The position numbers and the translations under genes were made by a program. This document shows positions 1 to 7,264 of a stretch of DNA of 28,876 bases, one piece after another. Position 1 is the stretch's first letter. Every line of letters begins with the position of its first letter. Source of the stretch: JBEKYH01 sp049511115 (GTDB taxonomy: Bacteria > Planctomycetota > Phycisphaerae > Tepidisphaerales > Tepidisphaeraceae). The stretch spans positions 1 to 28,876 of the forward strand of contig JBEKYH010000039.1 of assembly GCA_049511115.1 (NCBI GenBank). Direction: 5' to 3'. The notes beneath the pieces are model-generated. The model had not been told where the DNA came from. It made no database searches and saw only the letters and a list, made by a program, of their open reading frames with translations.

Positions 1-1522
1 TGCCGGGATCCGCCATAAAGTCATTGATGCCGGCGTTTCGCAAATCTGTCAGGCCCTGCAATGCTTCGATGGCGTTGGGATTGTCCGGCACGCCGTTGGT
101 GCTTTCAAAGCCCGCAGCCTGACCCGCCTCATATATCGCGGCCAGGGACTTGATATTGCTCGCCGCTGATTTGAGCGTGCTGAATGGCGAGCCTGCGCCG
201 AGGTTTGCCCCAGCTTGGAGTGCGTTGGCAAAATCCTGCAGATTCTGGATGACTGGATCGTGGTAGCTCTCAATCTGCTTTTCGTAATAGTAGGCTGCCG
301 CGTCGTTTGACCAAGCAGTCGCCGGCACCGTTCCGCCGACAGTTGTTGTGGGATAGGGATAGGGGAAGCCTGTCGTTGTCGCGGGTGTTCCAGCGCCGGA
401 ACTTCCAATCGTGCTGTAGTAAAGCACGCTGGCTGGAATATTCACGTGAACGATGGTAGCGCCCTCATTTTGCATCACGGTCAGGGCATTATTGAACGCC
501 GCCAGCACGACCGGAGACTCCGTGCCTTCGTATTGTGTCCCCACGCCGGTCATGGAATTGGGGACGGCGATGACCTTCCCCTCCAATGCCGTGGTTTGCA
601 GGAAAGAAGTGTAATCGGCCGGTCTTACCGAACCCGGCTCGCTGGTCGGATAATACGGTGTGTTATTCCAAAGATTGGTCGGGCTGGGCGCAACCAGCGC
701 ATTCATAGCATAAGCAATGTCCGTCACGTCCTTGGCGATCGGGCCGACAACGTCACGCGACGGCGTCAGCGGCCAAGTGCCGCCCGGATCAATCAGGCCA
801 GCGCTGGTCTTCAGACCGACATCGCCGTCGGCGTCGGAGGGAACGCGGATGGAACCGCCCGTCTCACCGCCCATGCCGAGCATGGCGAAGTTGGCGCTGA
901 TGCCGGCGCCGATGCCCGAGCTCGACCCGCCGGGAATTCGCAGCGGATTAAACGGGTTAACCACGGCGCCACCCGCATTGTCGATGCCGTCATACGAATA
1001 GGCCATCGTGCTCATATTCGATTTGCCGATGATCAACGCGCCCGCGTCGATCAACTGCTGGACGGAAAAGGCATTGGTGGTGGGAATCAGCGTGGTCTCG
1101 CCCGGCGTGTTCGACCCTTCGCCGCCGGCGAGAATGCTCACCCCGTTGTCGGTGATGAGACCGGCAACGTCGTAAGAGCCCTTGACCAGGACCGGCACAC
1201 CGAGGAGCGGATACTGCGCCTCGGTGGCGCCATCGGCGATCATGGTGTCTTCGGCTTCGGCCTCGCTCAGAATATTCGGATTTACCTCGAAAACGGCGTT
1301 AATACCGCCCGCGTTGGGTAAATTGTACTCAGCGATCCGATTCAGATATTGCTGAACCACGTCGGTAACGGTTGTCTCGTCGGTGGCGTAAGCATTCTCC
1401 AATTCAGGGATATCCGCTCCAACCACATTGAAGTCGGCCAGTGCGGACCTGGAAACAAGAAGCGCGGATACTGACGCTGCGGCAATAAACAATTGCCGCT
1501 TGGAAGGCGTACCTGGACCCAT
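1..1522 (-). CDS. Secreted amidase-signature family hydrolase (3' end outside window)
   Basis: The ATG at 1522 opens a frame that stays open to the window edge (507 codons seen), so the C-terminus is missing. Residues 1-29 are a signal peptide (KR, then a hydrophobic stretch, ending SALA before DFN), so the enzyme acts outside the cytoplasm. The Ser-cisSer-Lys triad of the amidase signature family is visible: Lys114 in VLVKGSYDVAG, the cis-Ser in PGGSSSGIGAG (residues 197-207) and the nucleophile Ser224 in ETGGSIRVPS. The usual GGSSGG is GGSSSG here. The family hydrolyses amide bonds in many substrates, so the substrate cannot be named. A purine-rich ribosome site (AGGGAGAGAGG) lies about 8 nt before the ATG. 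No same-strand neighbour is close upstream. The family call is firm; the substrate is unknown. Confidence 0.9.
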   Translation of the reverse strand, partial: MGPGTPSKRQLFIAAASVSALLVSRSALADFNVVGADIPELENAYATDETTVTDVVQQYLNRIAEYNLPNAGGINAVFEVNPNILSEAEAEDTMIADGATEAQYPLLGVPVLVKGSYDVAGLITDNGVSILAGGEGSNTPGETTLIPTTNAFSVQQLIDAGALIIGKSNMSTMAYSYDGIDNAGGAVVNPFNPLRIPGGSSSGIGAGISANFAMLGMGGETGGSIRVPSDADGDVGLKTSAGLIDPGGTWPLTPSRDVVGPIAKDVTDIAYAMNALVAPSPTNLWNNTPYYPTSEPGSVRPADYTSFLQTTALEGKVIAVPNSMTGVGTQYEGTESPVVLAAFNNALTVMQNEGATIVHVNIPASVLYYSTIGSSGAGTPATTTGFPYPYPTTTVGGTVPATAWSNDAAAYYYEKQIESYHDPVIQNLQDFANALQAGANLGAGSPFSTLKSAASNIKSLAAIYEAGQAAGFESTNGVPDNPNAIEALQGLTDLRNAGINDFMADPG

Positions 1523-2277
1523 ACAGCGATCCTCTCTCCCTCACGGGGATAAGTTGTATTGAAGTTACTGAAGCGTCAGAAAAATAAGGTGGGTTCCATT
1601 CCCGAACCGAAACAGCCTTGATGACGCCGCCGGACATAGGCAAAACCAATGCCAGATAAAGACATACGCGAACGGAGCCGGATCGGCGGCGACGCCAAAC
1701 CGGCGGCGAAATATGGAGAACCGTCGATTTCCTTGGGAAAACCCTTACAACCGGCAACGGCCGAACCATGGCGTTTGTAGTGGAAGCGGGAAAAAACCTG
1801 ATCGTTCACGAATGGCTATAATCGCAGCCAAAGATTGTTGTTACGCCGTTAGTTCGGGCGACGGCGCGATTTCCGCGCAGCCGATAGGCTATTGGAGCTA
1901 GCCGATGCAGCGACGGGCCAAGCGATTCCAGAATTCAGAAACGATGGCGCGGATTCATGATTGAGATGAAAGTTGCGGAAGAAGTGGGCATCGCGCGATT
2001 TTGAGCAGAATGTCGTTACCGGTGATGCTGCGTTGCGCGTCATGCAGGAGCGGTGATTGCGAATTGCGCGCTCTCGGCGGCTACACTTTGCTGCGATGAT
2101 GCAATGTTCTGGAAACTAGGCCCGTTGAAATCTGCCATGCATGCTCGTAATTCGGGCAGCGGTTTTCAAAACAAATCCGGTATGCGTTCCCCATATGAAT
2201 CTGCCCCCCTGCACCCATCTCCGCTACCCCCGGTTCGATTCCTCAGCCGGGGATAGCAATAACATTTAATCTCTCAT
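1523..2277. other. Gap without a recognisable gene
   Basis: About 750 bases between the amidase start and the promoter of the next plus-strand gene. Short open frames on both strands lack convincing ribosome sites and read like chance frames. A stretch around 1900-2050 looks somewhat protein-like on the plus strand but is broken by stops, so it may be the remains of a gene. No tRNA, repeat or terminator could be supported. The amidase promoter should lie at the left end; AT-richer sequence around 1560-1590 is the likely place, but no clear boxes were found. Confidence 0.5.
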
Positions 2278-2306
2278 TTGCCGTCCCCACCCCCGCCCGT
2301 TATACT
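2278..2306 (+). promoter_or_regulatory. Sigma-70-like promoter for the 102-aa gene
   Basis: TTGCCG (2278-2283), a 17-nt spacer, then TATACT (2301-2306). Both boxes are close to consensus and the spacing is ideal. Transcription would start near 2313, leaving a leader of under 20 nt that contains the GGAG ribosome site of the gene at 2331. Confidence 0.6.
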
Positions 2307-2330
2307 CCCTCCCCCAATTGGAGATACGAA

Positions 2331-2639
2331 ATGGCGATCGAAGCAAAGACCGGCGCGGCTATCCGCGTCACCATCAGCAAGAGCATCAACCGCGAAGCGG
2401 CACGGAAGACAATTCAGTGCCTGTTCCTCATGGACAAGTCGGTCAGCAGCCCGATCGCCGCGCGGAGTAAGAATTTCATTGAACTCCCCAAGCGCCGCGG
2501 CGGGTGCATTTGGACCAAGCGGCCCAATAAGGTTCACCCCAATCTCGACCGCGGGCAAGCCGCGACCATCAAGGCGACGCCGCAGGTGCTGCGTGATGTG
2601 AACAGCGTTGCGGATTTCGTGCAGGTCGCGGCTGCCTGA
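2331..2639 (+). CDS. Small basic protein of unknown function, 102 aa
   Basis: I do not recognise the family. The gene looks real: an ATG preceded by GGAG at 7-nt spacing, a good promoter just upstream, and a protein-like composition. The product is soluble, with no signal peptide or membrane segment, and strongly basic in its middle part (SKNFIELPKRRGGCIWTKRP), which would suit contact with nucleic acid, though that is only inference. The N-terminal third (VRVTISKSI-like start, then REAARKTIQ) looks like a strand followed by a helix. It stands alone on the plus strand and converges with the GyrI-like gene, whose stop is 22 nt away. Confidence 0.6.
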   Translation: MAIEAKTGAAIRVTISKSINREAARKTIQCLFLMDKSVSSPIAARSKNFIELPKRRGGCIWTKRPNKVHPNLDRGQAATIKATPQVLRDVNSVADFVQVAAA

Positions 2640-2661
2640 ATTGCGACGCTTCGCTTCCCGC

Positions 2662-3222
2662 TTAATTCTGGAGTTCGATCTCGATCAGCACCACATTGTT
2701 GGTCGAGTCGCCCCCCTCCCAGTACAGATACCGCTCGCGCCGCTCATCCGTCGGCGTGTGCCCGGCAGCGATCAACTGCCCAAACAGCCGCACGTAAGCC
2801 TGGCGAATCTGAGCGATCGGGCCCGTAAACACGGCCGTCGCGGACATTACGCCCTTCACCTTGCCGAGTTGAAAATCCCCGCCGGCGGTCGCCGTATCAG
2901 CAACGGGAAAACCCAGATCAACGGTGAATTGCTTTTCGGGATCGGTCGACGCCCCGTGGTAGACGATGATCGGCGGCCCCGTGGGCGAAAACGCTCCATC
3001 CTTCATGGCGCTGGCCATCTCGTTGATGTGCTTATCGATGATCGGGCCGATTGTCGCCAGCGTGACCTGCTCGGTTTGGTACATGTACGCGGTATCTTTG
3101 AGCGTCGCGATGCGCATCGGCGAGACCGTAAATTCCGGCTTGCCAGGCGTCGGCGTTTGAGCCAACGCGGGCAACTGCGTGAGCGACACGACGAGAACCA
3201 ACGAGGCAATCCACTGTTTCAT
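2662..3222 (-). CDS. Secreted GyrI-like effector-binding domain protein
   Basis: 186 residues. An N-terminal signal peptide (MKQWIASLVLVVSLTQLPALA, cleavage near residue 22) is followed by one GyrI-like/AraC effector-binding domain. Typical features are the TLATIGPIIDKHINEM helix, a PPIIVYHG strand, a DLGFPVA strand and a C-terminal LYWEGGD...VVLIEIELQN strand, as in stand-alone small-molecule binding members. An exported version would bind a ligand in the periplasm rather than regulate DNA directly. The ribosome site AAAGGAAA lies about 10 nt before the ATG. It is divergent from acnA with about 170 nt between them, so both promoters must lie there. The fold is confident; the ligand is unknown. 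Confidence 0.75.
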   Translation of the reverse strand: MKQWIASLVLVVSLTQLPALAQTPTPGKPEFTVSPMRIATLKDTAYMYQTEQVTLATIGPIIDKHINEMASAMKDGAFSPTGPPIIVYHGASTDPEKQFTVDLGFPVADTATAGGDFQLGKVKGVMSATAVFTGPIAQIRQAYVRLFGQLIAAGHTPTDERRERYLYWEGGDSTNNVVLIEIELQN

Positions 3223-3335
3223 GGGCGTTATTTCCTTTCACTCTGCAAGACCGTATGAGGGTTTCGTTAGCACGCCGGGAGGATACCAAAAGACCGGTTT
3301 GGGTTGTATGAACTCTTTTTGCGTGCTTCACCCGC

Positions 3336-3364
3336 TTGAGGCAACCCCCCCCGGCGCATACCAT
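3336..3364 (+). promoter_or_regulatory. Possible acnA promoter
   Basis: TTGAGG (3336-3341), 17 nt, then TACCAT (3359-3364). Each box matches consensus at four of six positions. Transcription would start about 25 nt before the acnA ATG at 3396. The spacer contains a run of eight C. This is a weak match and the only support is spacing and position. Confidence 0.35.
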
Positions 3365-3395
3365 GCGTCATTCAAGGACCATCCAACACCCAACA

Positions 3396-6083
3396 ATGAG
3401 TATGCAAAACAAAAACGTCTTCGGGGCCATGGCCAAACTTTCCTCTCTCGCCGGCGAGGTGAATATTTTCCGCCTCGGCCGCCTGAGCGAGTCCGGCATC
3501 GGGCATGTCGATCTGCTTCCCTATTCAATCAAGGTGTTGCTGGAAAGCTGCCTGCGCAATACCGACAACTTTGAGGTCACCGAGGCCGACGTGCGCAAAC
3601 TCGCCGCCTGGACGCCCGACAGCGAAACAGCCGAGGAGATGCCCTTCAAGCCCGCGCGCGTGATCCTGCAGGATTTCACCGGCGTACCCGCGGTCGTTGA
3701 CCTGGCCGCGATGCGCTCGGCCATGAAGCGCGCCGGCGGCGCTCCGCAGAAAATCAATCCGCTCATTCCCGTCGATCTGGTGATCGACCACAGCGTGCAG
3801 GTGGATGACTTTGGAAACAAATTCGCCCTGCTGAACAACGCCAAAATGGAATTTGAGCGGAACCAGGAGCGCTACGAGTTTTTGAAGTGGGGCCAAAAGG
3901 CATTCAGCAATTTCTCCGTGGTTCCGCCGGCGACGGGAATCGTGCATCAGGTCAACCTGGAATACCTGGCCAAAGTCGTCATGGTGAAGGAAGGGACCGC
4001 CCTCCCGGATAGTCTGGTCGGCACCGACAGCCACACCACCATGATAAACGGCCTTGGCGTCCTAGGCTGGGGCGTCGGCGGGATCGAGGCTGAGGCGTGC
4101 ATGTTGGGCCAACCGATTTATATGGTGACGCCACAGGTGGTGGGGTTCAAGATTTCCGGGCAGCTTCCCGAAGGCTCCACCGCGACCGATTTGGTGTTGG
4201 TCGTCACGCAGATGCTCCGAGCCCACGGCGTTGTCGAAAAATTCGTCGAGTTCTTCGGTCCCGGCCTGGCCAGCATGTCCGTGGCCGACCGAGCAACGAT
4301 CGCCAACATGGCACCCGAATACGGCGCTACCATGGGCTTTTTCCCGGTGGACGAGCAGACGCTGCAATACCTCCGCCTCACCGGCCGCGAAGCGTCGCAC
4401 ATCGACTTGGTTGAACGTTATTGTAAGGAGCAGGGCCTGTGGCGTCAGGAAACATCACACCCGCGCTTCAGCCAGACGCTGCAACTGGATTTGGGCACGG
4501 TTCGCCCCAGCGTCGCCGGCCCGCGCCGGCCGCAGGATCGCGTGGAACTGCCGGCCGTGCAGAAATCGTTCCGCAAGGCGCTGGTTGATTCGTTCAAGAA
4601 ACCGGCCGTCGATCCCGCCGCGCCTCGCGTCGATCGCACCAACGGCAAGGCCATGAACCTCGCGCATGGCGACGTGGTCATCGCCGCCATCACAAGCTGC
4701 ACCAATACCAGCAATCCCAGCGTGATGGTCGCCGCCGGATTGCTGGCCAAGAAGGCGGTTGAGAAGGGGTTGAAAGTTCCGCCGTATGTAAAAACCTCCC
4801 TCGCTCCTGGCAGTCGCGTGGTGACGGATTATCTCGACAAAGCCGGTCTCTCGCCGTTCCTTGACCAGCTTGGTTTCCAGACCGTCGGCTACGGCTGTAC
4901 GACGTGCATCGGCAACAGCGGCCCCCTGCCCGAAGCCGTCTCCTCGGTGATTGAGAAAAACGACTTGGTCGCCGCGGCCGTCCTCTCCGGCAACCGCAAT
5001 TTTGAAGGCCGCATCAATCCGCACGTGAAAGCCAATTACCTGGCCAGCCCGCCGCTGGTGGTCGCGTATGCCCTGGCCGGCAGCGTTGATGTAAACCTGG
5101 CGGAGGAACCACTCGGCAAGGGAACCGGCGGCGCGGCGGTTTATCTCCGCGACATCTGGCCGACGCAGGCGGAAGTGAATGACGCCGTTTCAAAATCGCT
5201 CACGCCGGAAAGTTTCCGCCGGGAATACGGCAATGTCGCCGAGGCGAATGCTCAGTGGAATGAGATCCCCGTCAAGGGAGGCGAGCTGTTTAATTTCGAC
5301 GACAAGAGCACCTACATTCAGGAGCCGCCGTTCTTCAAGGGTCTCTCAGCCGCGACCAAGCCGATCTCGGCGATCCGCGAGGCGCGCGTGCTGGTGAGCG
5401 TCGGCGACAGTGTCACCACCGATCACATTTCCCCCGCCGGCGCGATCAAGAAAGACAGCGCCGCCGGCAAATACCTGATCGAGCATGGCGTGGGCGCCAT
5501 CGACTTCAACAGCTACGGCGCCCGCCGCGGCAATGACCGCGTCATGACGCGCGGGACGTTTGCGAATATCCGCCTGAAAAACCTGCTCGCCCCCGGCACC
5601 GAAGGCCCGGTCACGCGGCATTTCCCCGACGGGCAATCGATGAGCATTTACGACGCCTCGGTGAAGTATCAGGCGGCTGGCACTCCGCTGATTGTTCTGG
5701 CGGGCAAGGATTACGGCATGGGCTCGAGCCGCGACTGGGCGGCCAAGGGCGTTTATCTCCTGGGCGTCAAAGCGGCCATCGCGGAAAGTTTTGAGCGCAT
5801 TCACCGCAGCAATCTCGTTGGCATGGGCGTGTTGCCGCTGGTCTTTAAGCCCGGACAAACCGCCGCGAGCCTGGGACTTTCCGGCGCGGGGACGTTCGAG
5901 ATTCTGTTGGATGATTCGCTGAAGCCCAAGCAGGAGATCAAAGTGAAATGCGTCGAGCCGGACGGCAAGACGATTAACTTCACCACCACCTGCCGCATCG
6001 ACACTCCGGTGGAAATTGAGTACTACCGCAACGGCGGCATCCTGCACACGGTTTTGCGGAAAATGCTCTACGGCACGCCATGA
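3396..6083 (+). CDS. acnA: Aconitate hydratase A
   Basis: Interconverts citrate and isocitrate through cis-aconitate in the TCA cycle with a [4Fe-4S] cluster. With the ATG at 3396 the protein is 895 aa, normal for AcnA/IRP1-type aconitases. The three cluster cysteines are Cys435 (ITSCTNTSNPS) and Cys501/Cys504 (GYGCTTCIGNSGP). Substrate-site motifs GTDSHTTMINGLGVLGWGVG and GKDYGMGSSRDWAAKG are intact. The frame is open upstream to a TTG at 3336 and an ATG at 3363, but those would add unrelated residues; the 3396 start gives cysteine numbering that fits the family. The ribosome site is poor (AAGGA about 17 nt upstream). The stop overlaps the next small gene (ATGA), which suggests co-translation. 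Confidence 0.96.
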   Translation: MSMQNKNVFGAMAKLSSLAGEVNIFRLGRLSESGIGHVDLLPYSIKVLLESCLRNTDNFEVTEADVRKLAAWTPDSETAEEMPFKPARVILQDFTGVPAVVDLAAMRSAMKRAGGAPQKINPLIPVDLVIDHSVQVDDFGNKFALLNNAKMEFERNQERYEFLKWGQKAFSNFSVVPPATGIVHQVNLEYLAKVVMVKEGTALPDSLVGTDSHTTMINGLGVLGWGVGGIEAEACMLGQPIYMVTPQVVGFKISGQLPEGSTATDLVLVVTQMLRAHGVVEKFVEFFGPGLASMSVADRATIANMAPEYGATMGFFPVDEQTLQYLRLTGREASHIDLVERYCKEQGLWRQETSHPRFSQTLQLDLGTVRPSVAGPRRPQDRVELPAVQKSFRKALVDSFKKPAVDPAAPRVDRTNGKAMNLAHGDVVIAAITSCTNTSNPSVMVAAGLLAKKAVEKGLKVPPYVKTSLAPGSRVVTDYLDKAGLSPFLDQLGFQTVGYGCTTCIGNSGPLPEAVSSVIEKNDLVAAAVLSGNRNFEGRINPHVKANYLASPPLVVAYALAGSVDVNLAEEPLGKGTGGAAVYLRDIWPTQAEVNDAVSKSLTPESFRREYGNVAEANAQWNEIPVKGGELFNFDDKSTYIQEPPFFKGLSAATKPISAIREARVLVSVGDSVTTDHISPAGAIKKDSAAGKYLIEHGVGAIDFNSYGARRGNDRVMTRGTFANIRLKNLLAPGTEGPVTRHFPDGQSMSIYDASVKYQAAGTPLIVLAGKDYGMGSSRDWAAKGVYLLGVKAAIAESFERIHRSNLVGMGVLPLVFKPGQTAASLGLSGAGTFEILLDDSLKPKQEIKVKCVEPDGKTINFTTTCRIDTPVEIEYYRNGGILHTVLRKMLYGTP

Positions 6084-6259
6084 CTCCCCCCATCAGCGGA
6101 AAAAAACTCGTCTTGGTCGGCGGGCTGATCCTGGTCCTCGCCGCCGCGAGCGCGCGCATCTTCGCCATGTTCTACCTGAAGGACATGGCCACCGCGCCGG
6201 AGATCGTGCCGCAGACGCAGCCGGCGCGCTCAACGGGGTCGGATAATGGGGCGTGGTAG
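6080..6259 (+). CDS. 59-aa single-pass membrane peptide coupled to acnA
   Basis: The ATG overlaps the acnA stop in an ATGA, the usual arrangement for translational coupling. The peptide starts MTPPISGKK, has one hydrophobic helix at about residues 10-32 (LVLVGGLILVLAAASARIFAMF), then a short polar tail that ends with SDNGAW. I do not recognise a family. The 3' part of the gene, from about residue 25, is duplicated directly downstream with 94% identity. In the copy, four of five codon changes are silent, but no start codon is visible because a TAG precedes it in frame. The gene is too short to be certain, but overlap and hydrophobic pattern favour it. Confidence 0.55.
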   Translation: MTPPISGKKLVLVGGLILVLAAASARIFAMFYLKDMATAPEIVPQTQPARSTGSDNGAW

Positions 6260-6568
6260 GCGCATGATCCTCCGCGCCGCTGGCGATCCGCAAACGATAC
6301 CCTTCCCCCGGCAGAATCGCTGCCTTTCGCCCCATCGGGGCAATGGAGTGTAGCCACCGCAAGCGCGCATCTTCGCCATATTCTACCTGAAGGACATGGC
6401 CACCGCCCCGGAGATCGTCCCGCAGACGCAGCCGGCGCGATCGACGGGGTCGGATAATGGGGCGTGGTAGGCGCATGATCCTCCGCGCCGCTGGCAATCC
6501 GCAAACGATACCCTTCGCCCGGCAGACTCGCCGCCTTTCGCCCCATTGGGGCGATGGAGTGTAGCCAC
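6140..6568 (+). repeat. Tandem duplication, about 211-bp unit
   Basis: 6152-6358 and 6363-6568 align end to end with 11 substitutions and one 1-nt indel (about 94% identity). The homology reaches a little further left (6140) with a 2-nt indel. Each unit holds the 3' part of the 59-aa gene, its TAG, and the first part of a REP element (GCCCC..GGGGC hairpin plus GTAGCCAC). Only the second unit runs into the complete REP palindrome; the first is cut off right after GTAGCCAC. Confidence 0.9.
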
Positions 6569-6637
6569 GGGTGAAGCGGCGCAGCCGCGCAACCCGTGGA
6601 AGGATTGCAGCTTTTTAGATCTGCCCCGGAGGGGCAG
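6539..6637 (+). repeat. REP element, left of the RAYT gene
   Basis: Three stem-loops in a row: CGCCCCattGGGGCG at 6539; a long imperfect palindrome at 6565-6599 with arms CCACGGGT/ACCCGTGG and an inner stem GCGGC-GCA-GCCGC; and CTGCCCC-GGA-GGGGCAG at 6621-6637. GTAG (6561-6564) sits directly at the 5' foot of the large palindrome, as in enterobacterial REPs recognised by TnpA-REP. The 39 nt 6561-6599 are repeated exactly in inverted orientation at 7177-7215. Confidence 0.85.
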
Positions 6638-6663
6638 AGGCAGTTCCACTTTGCGACGATCGA

Positions 6664-7116
6664 TCAATCGAACACGTACCGCTCATCGAACTCAACGCCA
6701 TGGGCGCGCAGAAGCCGCAACAGTTCCGATTTGAAATCCTCTTTCTTGTGATGCTCGGCCTGTCCCGCAATATACTGCTTAACCGCCTCCTCCTGCGATT
6801 TGCTTACGGAGAACGCTGAGTACCCTTCCTGCCAGGCAAATTCGCGGAGTGAGGGAAAGTTATCGTGAACCCACTTGGACGAGCGTGCCTTGACGGTGCG
6901 CATCAGATTGGAGACAGACTCGTCGGTACGCCATCGGAGATAGAGATGCACATGATCTTCTACACCGCCGACGCCATAGAGTGCGCCTTTCTCAGCGCGG
7001 ACGATGCCGCCAATATAGGGATAGAGTCGCTCGGCGACATTCGGCGTGATCCAGGTCGCGCGGTTTTTGGTGCTGAAGACAGTATGCAAAAGAATTTGCG
7101 AATAGGTGCCGGGCAT
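6664..7116 (-). CDS. REP-associated tyrosine transposase (RAYT, IS200-like Y1 family)
   Basis: 150 aa, normal for the Y1/HUH transposase family. HUH motif His55-Val-His57 in GVEDHVHLYL; catalytic Tyr115 in VKQYIAGQAEHHKK; and the conserved WQEGYSAFSVS segment before it. Such enzymes nick single-stranded DNA at hairpins and carry a 5'-phosphotyrosine. The gene is framed by inverted REP elements rather than by IS200/IS605 ends with a TnpB partner, which identifies the domesticated RAYT type. No TnpB/IscB gene is nearby. The ribosome site AAGGGAA abuts a 9-bp hairpin in the leader. All catalytic residues are present, so it may be active. Confidence 0.93.
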   Translation of the reverse strand: MPGTYSQILLHTVFSTKNRATWITPNVAERLYPYIGGIVRAEKGALYGVGGVEDHVHLYLRWRTDESVSNLMRTVKARSSKWVHDNFPSLREFAWQEGYSAFSVSKSQEEAVKQYIAGQAEHHKKEDFKSELLRLLRAHGVEFDERYVFD

Positions 7117-7124
7117 AAAGTTCC

Positions 7125-7145
7125 CTTCGCCCCTCCGGGGCGAAG
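7125..7145 (-). promoter_or_regulatory. Hairpin in the RAYT leader touching the ribosome site
   Basis: A perfect 9-bp stem, CTTCGCCCC/GGGGCGAAG, with a 3-nt loop, ends about 9 nt before the RAYT ATG (7116). In the minus-strand transcript the 3' arm runs into the likely Shine-Dalgarno AAGGGAA, so folding would hide part of it. It matches in position and core sequence (CCCCGGAGGGG) the third stem-loop of the left REP block. Confidence 0.5.
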
Positions 7146-7176
7146 AAAAGAAGATAAGTGATTTTGTATTCGGCTC

Positions 7177-7237
7177 CCACGGGTTGCGCGGCTGCGCCGC
7201 TTCACCCGTGGCTACAAGCCACCGCCCCTTTGGGGCG
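7177..7237 (-). repeat. REP element, right of the RAYT gene (inverted copy)
   Basis: Palindrome 7177-7211 is the exact reverse complement of 6565-6599 (35 of 35 nt). With the GTAG foot (7215-7212 on the minus strand), 39 nt are identical. The flanking hairpin core CCGCCCC..GGGGCGG at 7223-7237 corresponds to the one at 6539. The pair forms a BIME-like arrangement around the transposase. Confidence 0.9.
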
Positions 7238-7264
7238 GACCGAGGCGGTCCGATGGGGGAGGGT

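Noticed and set aside
2232..2242. tRNA-like T-arm sequence GGTTCGATTCC
   Set aside because: The flanking bases do not form a T-stem, and no acceptor, D or anticodon arm is found upstream.
6600..6640. Intrinsic terminator at the CTGCCCC/GGGGCAG hairpin
   Set aside because: No T-run follows the stem on either strand; the hairpin fits better as part of the REP block.
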